Assembly (NCBI GenBank): GCA_947174625.1
Contig: CAMWJT010000006.1
Span: 1-17,092, forward strand
Direction of reading: 5' to 3'
Source of the DNA: an uncultured Ruminococcus sp.
Lineage (GTDB): Bacteria > Bacillota > Clostridia > Oscillospirales > Ruminococcaceae
Length of the DNA: 17,092 nucleotides
A model generated the notes under the pieces. It saw nothing but the letters and a program-made list of their open reading frames with translations, ran no database searches and was not told the origin of the DNA. Position numbers and translations under genes: made by a program. Shown in pieces: positions 7,175 to 12,164 of this stretch (its first letter is position 1; the number at the start of each line of letters is the position of its first letter).

Positions 7175-8646
7175 GCAAGATTAAATTCCTGTATTCTTTC
7201 ACTAAGTGGTGTATATTCCCTGGGATCAATAATAGATTTGTAAGCCGGACGGATGATTTTGCTGGAATTCGTCAGTTCTTCCAGTCTGTGTGCTGACCAT
7301 CCTGCAATTCTGGCAATCGCAAACAACGGTGTGAATAATTCTTCCGGCAGTCCCAACATTCTGTAAGCAAATCCGCTGTAAAAATCAACGTTGGCACAGA
7401 CACCTTTGTAAATTTTCCGTTCAGATGCAATCACTTCTGTGGCAAGCCGTTCCACACGGGCATATAATTCAAATTCTTTTTCCCGGTTTTTCTCGATGGC
7501 AAGTTCCTGTACACGCTTTTTGAATGCTCTCGCTCTCGGATCAGAGATGGAATAAACGGCATGTCCCATCCCATAAATCAATCCGGAATTGTCAAATCCT
7601 TTCTTATGAAGCAGAGTACGCAGATATGCCCGGAGTGCGTCTTCATCCTCCCAGTCTGTTACATGTTTTTTCAGATCGTCAAACATCTGGCAGACTTTGA
7701 TATTGGCACCGCCGTGCTTAGGACCTTTCAGAGAACCAAGCGCCGCTGCAATCACTGAATACGTGTCCGTTCCGGAAGAAGACACCACACGCACTGTGAA
7801 TGAGGAGTTATTGCCGCCGCCGTGTTCTGCATGAAGCACAAGCGCCAGATCCAGTAATTTTGCTTCTAATGGTGTGTATTTTCCGTCCGGACGGAGCATA
7901 TATAAAATATTTTCCGCTGTGGAAATCGTCTGATCCGGCTGACGAATGATTAAATCCTGATTGCGTTTATAATTGTATGCCTGATAGCCGTAAACGGCAA
8001 GGATCGGCATTAAACTGATCAGACTCATGCACTGCCGGAGTACATTCGGGATGGATGTGTCATCTGCCAGACTGTCATACGAATGCAGACTGATGACGCA
8101 TTTGGAAAGTGTATTCATCAGTGCATTACTGGGCGCTTTCATGATAATATCCTGCACAAAGCTGGCTGACAGATACCGCATGTCCTGGAGTTGATCCGTA
8201 AAAATCATGAGATTTTCTGCACTGGGGAGATTTCCGAATAACAACAGATAGACAATTTCTTCAAAGCCAAAACGGTCGTCCTGCGTAAAGCCGTTGACAA
8301 GTTGCTCCACGTCAATCCCTCTGTAATAAAGTTTTCCTTCGCAGGGGATGGATTTGCCGTCACTGGTTTCATCATATGCTACAATATCGCTGATGTTTGT
8401 CAGTCCGGCAAGAACGCCCTTGCCGTTGATGTCACGCAGACCACGCTTGACATCATATTTTGTGTAGAGATCCGGATCAATCGGAAATTCACGCTGACAC
8501 AGTTCCGCAAGTTTTCCGATAATGGGTGCGTATTCCTGCGCCAGATCTGACGGCGGCATGGAGGGATTCAGAGGGTTCACGGGTCTGATGTGGTCCTGAG
8601 GATCAACAAAATTTTCAGTGTTTTCGGGATTCAGTTTAAATTTCAT
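7168..8646 (-). CDS. gltA: citrate synthase
   Basis: Citrate (si)-synthase condenses acetyl-CoA and oxaloacetate to citrate, feeding the oxidative branch towards 2-oxoglutarate and glutamate. The 492-aa product carries the catalytic triad in family context: H275 in LHAEHGGGNNSSF, H362 in GMGHAVY and D421 in NVDFYSGF. CoA/substrate segments KGPKHGGAN (308-315) and RIAGWSAHRLEE (446-457) are also present. It is longer than the usual 370-430 aa because of an N-terminal extension of about 65 residues before the DINGKGVLAGLTNIS region, a form seen in clostridia. The ATG at 8646 is chosen because an AGAAAGGA SD lies 11 nt upstream and the promoter at 8749-8777 places transcript start near 8742, which rules out the much longer frame reaching 8844. 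The symbol could equally be citZ. 2-Methylcitrate synthase activity cannot be excluded from sequence. Confidence 0.93.
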   Translation of the reverse strand: MKFKLNPENTENFVDPQDHIRPVNPLNPSMPPSDLAQEYAPIIGKLAELCQREFPIDPDLYTKYDVKRGLRDINGKGVLAGLTNISDIVAYDETSDGKSIPCEGKLYYRGIDVEQLVNGFTQDDRFGFEEIVYLLLFGNLPSAENLMIFTDQLQDMRYLSASFVQDIIMKAPSNALMNTLSKCVISLHSYDSLADDTSIPNVLRQCMSLISLMPILAVYGYQAYNYKRNQDLIIRQPDQTISTAENILYMLRPDGKYTPLEAKLLDLALVLHAEHGGGNNSSFTVRVVSSSGTDTYSVIAAALGSLKGPKHGGANIKVCQMFDDLKKHVTDWEDEDALRAYLRTLLHKKGFDNSGLIYGMGHAVYSISDPRARAFKKRVQELAIEKNREKEFELYARVERLATEVIASERKIYKGVCANVDFYSGFAYRMLGLPEELFTPLFAIARIAGWSAHRLEELTNSSKIIRPAYKSIIDPREYTPLSERIQEFNLAE

Positions 8647-8710
8647 AAGTAAGTGCATCCTTTCTGTTCTGTATGTTTTTTTGTTTCTTTTGTTTCTTGT
8701 ATTTTTTATC

Positions 8711-8741
8711 ATTCTGAGCAAAAGCTCCAGAAAATCAGAAT
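8711..8741 (-). promoter_or_regulatory. 5'-terminal hairpin of the citrate synthase mRNA leader
   Basis: The first about 31 nt of the predicted transcript can fold. Outer arms ATTCTGA/TCAGAAT pair, or alternatively CT(G)GAGC pairs with GCTCAG around a TTTT loop. No U-tract follows on the transcript (next is GATAAAAAATAC), so it is not a terminator. A hairpin at the 5' end could protect the mRNA. The remaining leader to the ATG is A-rich and unstructured. Confidence 0.4.
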
Positions 8742-8748
8742 ATTTACT

Positions 8749-8777
8749 ATTATAACATAATTCCGGAAAAATTGCAA
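8749..8777 (-). promoter_or_regulatory. sigma-A promoter of citrate synthase
   Basis: On the minus strand, -35 TTGCAA (8777-8772), 17-nt spacer, -10 TATAAT (8754-8749), with a TGT extension before the -10. It lies about 100 nt before the start codon. It is a near copy of the promoter at 586-614. The stretch 8778-8886 between this and the divergent tRNA promoter shows no gene or clear structure. Confidence 0.87.
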
Positions 8778-8886
8778 GCGTTATTTTCAGCAGGAAAGAC
8801 AGCACATTATGATAGATTATATGCCATGATGGTAAAATCAACAAAAAAAGAGGAAAAAATATCTGCTTTTTTATGTGATTTACTGA

Positions 8887-8915
8887 TTGACAATCTTAAA
8901 AATTTATGCTATAAT
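8887..8915 (+). promoter_or_regulatory. sigma-A promoter of tRNA-Pro
   Basis: -35 TTGACA (8887-8892), 17-nt spacer, -10 TATAAT (8910-8915) with a TGC extension. Transcription would begin near 8922, about 39 nt before the mature tRNA, leaving a short 5' leader for RNase P. Confidence 0.9.
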
Positions 8916-8960
8916 AATATCTGTTGAGTGTAAAGTCCGATGATTAAATTAAAAATTGAT

Positions 8961-9034
8961 CGAGGTGTGGCTCAGTTTGGTAGAGCACTACGTTCGGGAC
9001 GTAGGGGCCGCAGGTTCGAATCCTGTCACCTCGA
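8961..9034 (+). tRNA. tRNA-Pro, anticodon CGG
   Basis: A 74-nt cloverleaf. Acceptor stem CGAGGTG pairs with CACCTCG (9027-9033), with discriminator A at 9034. The anticodon stem CTACG/CGTAG encloses the loop TTCGGGA, giving anticodon CGG with G37 as usual for proline. The T-arm GCAGG/CCTGT encloses TTCGAAT. The 3' CCA is not encoded and must be added. It reads CCG, a proline codon well used in the CCGG-rich genes of this window. Confidence 0.97.
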
Positions 9035-9048
9035 CTATTTATTTTCAT

Positions 9049-9087
9049 AAGAAACTATTGATTTCAATCAATGGTTTCTTATTTTTT
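9049..9087 (+). terminator. terminator of tRNA-Pro
   Basis: Arms AAGAAACTATTGATT (9049-9063) and AATCAATGGTTTCTT (9066-9080) pair over up to 15 bp with one wobble, the innermost pair opening to form the loop. TTTTTT follows at 9082-9087. It starts 15 nt after the tRNA end. Confidence 0.93.
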
Positions 9088-9108
9088 ATAATAATATTGA
9101 AAAATCAT

Positions 9109-9140
9109 ATCCCCCGTGACTGGAAATATCACAGGGGGAT
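9109..9140 (-). terminator. terminator of the solute-binding lipoprotein gene
   Basis: On the minus strand, ATCCCCCTGTGATA and TCACGGGGGATAT arms pair (CCCCC/GGGGG plus GTGA/TCAC with one bulged base), 5 nt past the stop of the lipoprotein gene. The run TTTTT follows shortly after (in GATTTTTC). It converges on the tRNA terminator. Confidence 0.8.
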
Positions 9141-9145
9141 TTAAA

Positions 9146-10516
9146 TTAATAATTTTTCAGAGCAGTATCTAGCAAAGGCTTGCAGTCAGTGAGAATTTGT
9201 TCCCAAGATTTTCCATCTCTCAGAATGGATTCTTCCAGACGGTTCATCACACCTTTGGTCTCGTAAGTATAATCTCCGTCTCCGTACAGTTCGTTCCCCA
9301 TGCCGTATGCCGGATCTGTGATTAACTCCAGATTTTTCTGATAATCCAGAATGGCATTGTACTGTTCTTCCGTCCGGTAAGACAGGACTTGTCCGGCGGC
9401 GGATGTCTGTCCGGTTAAGGAACGTTCTTTTGCCTGGTTCAGATAAGCCGGATCGGTATGTGCAAGCCGTTCACAGTACAGATAAGCAGCGACGGCTTCT
9501 CCTTTTGTGGAATTCTTCACCAGTAATTTAGATTCATAGTTCCCGGTGAGATAATAGGATTCAGTCCCGGATGCTTTCGGGAATGGTACTGCCATATAAT
9601 CCGCATCCGGATGCATCGCATTGGACTGATCCAGTGCCCAGTCTTCCATTGCATAGAATAAGATATTTTCTGCTGCGCTGTTGTAGAATGCCGGGTCATA
9701 GAGATTTTTATTTTTGATTTCCTGCAAGAGATTTTCAGCATCTGCAATTGCCGGATCTTCCATGTGATTTTCTAATTGTCCGGCATTTCCTGCAATCCGG
9801 ATGCCGGTTGACTGAAGTATGCCACGTCCGACATTGCCTGTGATACCGGAACGCTTGGAATCACCTGCGGTGAATTCCTGCATCATATTCAGAAATACAT
9901 CCCATGTCCATTCGCCGGATTGATATAACTGATAGGGGTCTGCCAGGTCATTTGCCATGCAGATATTTTTATCATAGATTAATAATAAATTATGACCTGT
10001 TGCATAGGGGATAATATAATGTGCATTATGATAAGCATAATCTTCAATGGGCTTGCGGACACCATCCCAGATCGGGTCAGTCAGATCGAGATAATCATCT
10101 AACGGCTGAAACAGATCGTCCCGGATGCCAGACGGGAAATCTTCTGTCTGGAAAGATACCATGTCGACACTGTCACCTGCCTGAATAAAATTTGTCAGTG
10201 TCTCAATGCGTTTGGTCGGGTCGCACCAGTACCAGGTAATTTTGCCATGATACTGATCTTCAAAAATGGCAAGCGCCGGATCTCTCTGCTGACCGGGCAG
10301 GGGATTGAGATCATAATCCGAGAGCCAGATAATTTCTCTCATGGGGTCGGGTTCTGATTCCGGATTATTTTCTGGTTCAGAAGCAAGGCTTATCACCGGA
10401 TTATCTTCCGGTGCTTCTATCACTGGATTTTCCTGGGGGATTTCTTTGGAGCAAGCCGGCAGACAAAGTGCCGTTATCAGGCAGAGACAGCCTGCAAAAA
10501 TTCTGTTTCTTTTCAA
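9146..10516 (-). CDS. ABC-transporter extracellular solute-binding lipoprotein (family 1)
   Basis: A 456-aa secreted lipoprotein. Residues 1-21 form a lipoprotein signal (basic MKRNR start, hydrophobic core, LPAC lipobox) with the lipidated Cys at 22, then an acidic Pro/Glu linker (about 24-50). The mature part has the features of carbohydrate-type substrate-binding proteins: EIIWLSDYDLNPLP at its start, a long DMVSFQTEDFPSG-type segment, and aromatic-rich YQSGEWTWDVFLNMMQEF. The start is TTG at 10516 with GTGTGGA as a weak SD. The predicted transcript begins near 10552, so the longer frame reaching 10696 would not be transcribed. No permease or ATPase gene is adjacent, so it is an orphan binding protein that must use a transporter encoded elsewhere or act as a sensor. 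The substrate is not predictable, a sugar being most likely from family habit. Confidence 0.85.
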   Translation of the reverse strand: MKRNRIFAGCLCLITALCLPACSKEIPQENPVIEAPEDNPVISLASEPENNPESEPDPMREIIWLSDYDLNPLPGQQRDPALAIFEDQYHGKITWYWCDPTKRIETLTNFIQAGDSVDMVSFQTEDFPSGIRDDLFQPLDDYLDLTDPIWDGVRKPIEDYAYHNAHYIIPYATGHNLLLIYDKNICMANDLADPYQLYQSGEWTWDVFLNMMQEFTAGDSKRSGITGNVGRGILQSTGIRIAGNAGQLENHMEDPAIADAENLLQEIKNKNLYDPAFYNSAAENILFYAMEDWALDQSNAMHPDADYMAVPFPKASGTESYYLTGNYESKLLVKNSTKGEAVAAYLYCERLAHTDPAYLNQAKERSLTGQTSAAGQVLSYRTEEQYNAILDYQKNLELITDPAYGMGNELYGDGDYTYETKGVMNRLEESILRDGKSWEQILTDCKPLLDTALKNY

Positions 10517-10558
10517 ATTAAATCCACACTTCTTTCTGATGATTCTTATTTTTTTATT

Positions 10559-10587
10559 ATTATAGCATACCTGGAACAAAAAATCAA
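10559..10587 (-). promoter_or_regulatory. sigma-A promoter of the lipoprotein gene
   Basis: Minus strand -35 TTGATT (10587-10582), 17-nt spacer, -10 TATAAT (10564-10559) preceded by TGC. It decides the start of the gene: only the TTG at 10516 and positions downstream lie inside the transcript. Confidence 0.85.
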
Positions 10588-10809
10588 GAGTTTTCTCAGG
10601 GCGACTGTATGAAAAAATCAGAAAAATTTGTACATAATGAAAACAAAATTTGATTGTAATGAACGATATTGCCGAATCACATTCCTGTTTCTGCAAAAAA
10701 AATGGAACTAAGCTGTTGTAGGAATTTCAACAAATCAAGCAATGTCATCTTCTGTAACCAATCATTCAGCTAATATATCAGTTTATTTTTTGTCTATATC
10801 TAACAAAAA
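10588..10809. other. AT-rich intergenic stretch without recognisable gene
   Basis: About 220 bases between the lipoprotein promoter and the direct repeat at 10810. I see no open frame with an SD, no hairpin with a T-run, and no promoter of the type found elsewhere in the window. Confidence 0.6.
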
Positions 10810-10843
10810 TCTGTAAAATTTTCATGCGGAAGCCCTGAAAACA
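10810..10843 (+). repeat. imperfect direct repeat, left copy, flanking the CPBP gene
   Basis: The segment containing TTTTCATGCGGAAGCCCTGA aligns with 11687-11720 at about four of five positions, with two 1-nt gaps. In the right copy the equivalent of CTGAAA is the functional -35 TTGACA of secG. Here that element is decayed and no -10 follows. Confidence 0.5.
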
Positions 10844-10856
10844 TGGATACACCTCC

Positions 10857-10885
10857 TTGACTTTTTGGATTGATTGCTATATAAT
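10857..10885 (+). promoter_or_regulatory. sigma-A promoter of the CPBP gene
   Basis: -35 TTGACT (10857-10862), 17-nt spacer, -10 TATAAT (10880-10885). Unlike the other promoters of the window, it lacks the TATG[C/T] context immediately before the -10. Confidence 0.8.
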
Positions 10886-10921
10886 AAAGGAAACAGAAAA
10901 AAATGATAAGGAGCATATCCT

Positions 10922-11623
10922 ATGGACGAAAAGAAATATCTTAATGCAAAAAGAGCAATTGGTATTGTAACAACACTTACTTTTATAGTAGCTTTTTTTG
11001 AACTGATCTTTGCTTTCACACAATATCAACAGGGAATGACAATTGGTGATGTTGTTTCGTATGTAACAAATCAGCATCATATTTATCTTCTGCTGTTGAT
11101 TCTTGCAAATGTTGGTCTTTTTCCCTGTGCTTTGCTACTTTACAAAGAAAATGGTATCAATCTGAAAGATGAAATCTATGATAAAAAGACATTGGGAAAA
11201 GATATACTTTATGGTGTAATCGCTTTTGTTGTTTCTGAGGTGATTGGTGATGCTTACGGGTGGCTTGTGAATCTCATTCCCGGAATCGGAGCAACAGAGC
11301 TTGCAAGGCAAGGGCGTGAATTAAACACGGGTATCATTATAATGGATGTCATAGCCTTGGTATTAGTTAGTGGAATATTCAAGGAACTATACTTCCGGGG
11401 ATTGGCGAAGAGGTTTGTCGGATCGGTATTTGGTGAAATGAATGCACTGCTTTTGTTCAATATTCTGTTTGCAATTCTTGATTGGCATAATCTTGGAGTT
11501 TCTTTTATCATAGGTTTCGTTTGGCTCATGGCATACCGTAAGACGAACCACCTGATAACACCGATGATCAGTCATTCACTGTCTGGTTTGTTTTATCTGA
11601 TTTATTGGCTTGTTATGAGATAA
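10922..11623 (+). CDS. CPBP-family (CAAX protease/bacteriocin-processing type) membrane protein, degenerate active site
   Basis: A 233-aa polytopic membrane protein with about six to eight hydrophobic segments and the CPBP/Abi fold signature near the C-terminus. Active members use EExxxR, FxxxH and a third helix His. Here motif 1 reads KELYFR (K154, E155, R159), so the first Glu is Lys. Motif 2 reads FAILDWH, with Asp187 at the usual His position and His189 two residues on. Motif 3 keeps H218 in ISHSLSG. It may be catalytically altered or inactive. The start is firm: AAGGAG lies 8 nt before the ATG, with a promoter upstream. Codons are AT-richer than in neighbours, and CCGG words are almost absent (one TCCGG). 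The gene has its own promoter and terminator and lies between two direct repeats, which suggests acquisition. A role in immunity to, or processing of, a peptide is possible but no peptide gene is seen nearby. Confidence 0.8.
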   Translation: MDEKKYLNAKRAIGIVTTLTFIVAFFELIFAFTQYQQGMTIGDVVSYVTNQHHIYLLLLILANVGLFPCALLLYKENGINLKDEIYDKKTLGKDILYGVIAFVVSEVIGDAYGWLVNLIPGIGATELARQGRELNTGIIIMDVIALVLVSGIFKELYFRGLAKRFVGSVFGEMNALLLFNILFAILDWHNLGVSFIIGFVWLMAYRKTNHLITPMISHSLSGLFYLIYWLVMR

Positions 11624-11652
11624 AGCAAACTCTTTTTCCGGTTTGTAAAGAG

Positions 11653-11689
11653 AAAGGAGCGAAAAATCGCTCCTTTATCATATATTTTT
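11653..11689 (+). terminator. terminator of the CPBP gene
   Basis: A perfect 10-bp stem AAAGGAGCGA/TCGCTCCTTT (11653-11662 with 11667-11676) with an AAAA loop. The T-run is interrupted (ATCATATATTTTT), so efficiency may be moderate. Confidence 0.75.
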
Positions 11690-11720
11690 GTGAAATTTTT
11701 CATGCGAAGTCTTGACAGCA
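11687..11720 (+). repeat. imperfect direct repeat, right copy, overlapping the secG -35
   Basis: Contains TTTTTCATGCGAAGTCTTGA, matching the copy at 10810-10843. Its last part is the -35 region of the secG promoter. Confidence 0.5.
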
Positions 11721-11740
11721 TTTGAAAATTATGCTATAAT
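11712..11740 (+). promoter_or_regulatory. sigma-A promoter of secG
   Basis: -35 TTGACA (11712-11717), 17-nt spacer, -10 TATAAT (11735-11740) with TGC extension, 53 nt before the secG start. Probably drives secG, rnr and the two genes behind them. Confidence 0.92.
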
Positions 11741-11792
11741 AAAGCTAATTATTTTTTAAAATTAAAAATTATCAGGAAGGGAAGTTTTACAC

Positions 11793-12062
11793 ATGGAAAT
11801 TTACGAAATTGTCTGCGGTGCAATTGTGCTGCTTGTCTGCATTTTAATTGTCATTCTCTGTATGATGCAGGATCAGAAACAGGATCAGAACATGACAAGC
11901 GCACTTGGCGGCGGTTCTAACGATTCTTTTTATAAGAATAATGAAAGCAATACCAGGGATGTTGCCTTGCAGAAACTGACCCGGAATCTGGGAATCATTG
12001 CAGTGCTGATCCTGATTGCAATGAACATTGTCGTACCGTTGATTATGAACATGAGCAAGTAA
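11793..12062 (+). CDS. secG: preprotein translocase subunit SecG
   Basis: An 89-aa small membrane subunit of the SecYEG channel that assists SecA-driven protein export. It has the two-helix SecG layout: hydrophobic segment about 5-26, a Gly-rich cytoplasmic loop (SALGGGSNDSFYKNN, 36-50) and LTRNLGI leading into a second helix about 66-86. The length is typical. AGGAAGGG lies 11 nt before the ATG, and a consensus promoter is upstream. SecG followed by the RNase R gene is a conserved order in Bacillota, which supports both calls. Confidence 0.93.
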   Translation: MEIYEIVCGAIVLLVCILIVILCMMQDQKQDQNMTSALGGGSNDSFYKNNESNTRDVALQKLTRNLGIIAVLILIAMNIVVPLIMNMSK

Positions 12063-12079
12063 GAATTCGCAGAGCCGGA

Positions 12080-12103
12080 AACGCACTCCTCAGGGGGTGC
12101 GTT
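12080..12103 (+). other. intercistronic hairpin between secG and rnr
   Basis: A 10-bp stem AACGCACTCC/GGGGTGCGTT with one wobble and a TCAG loop, 18 nt after the secG stop. On the plus strand it is followed by AAAAATTAAAA, not a T-run, so it should not terminate intrinsically. It could cap the secG message 3' end, be a processing point, or lower rnr expression. Confidence 0.6.
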
Positions 12104-12164
12104 AAAAATTAAAAAAATCAGAAAAAATCAGAAAAAACTAGAAAGAAAGCGTGAAATATCATAT

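Noticed and set aside
8647..8844. N-terminal extension of citrate synthase by 66 residues
   Set aside because: This stretch overlies the -10/-35 of the citrate synthase promoter and the leader; the transcript starts after it.
8961..9060. tRNA-Pro as an integration site
   Set aside because: The tRNA is followed at once by its own terminator, and no integrase or repeated tRNA 3' end is found in the window.
10517..10696. Upstream in-frame extension of the lipoprotein to an ATG at 10696
   Set aside because: It lies upstream of and across the promoter and would bury the lipoprotein signal peptide inside the chain.
12110..12140. A-rich direct repeats (ATCAGAAAAA) before rnr
   Set aside because: Three short degenerate copies in a low-complexity leader; no regulatory meaning can be supported.
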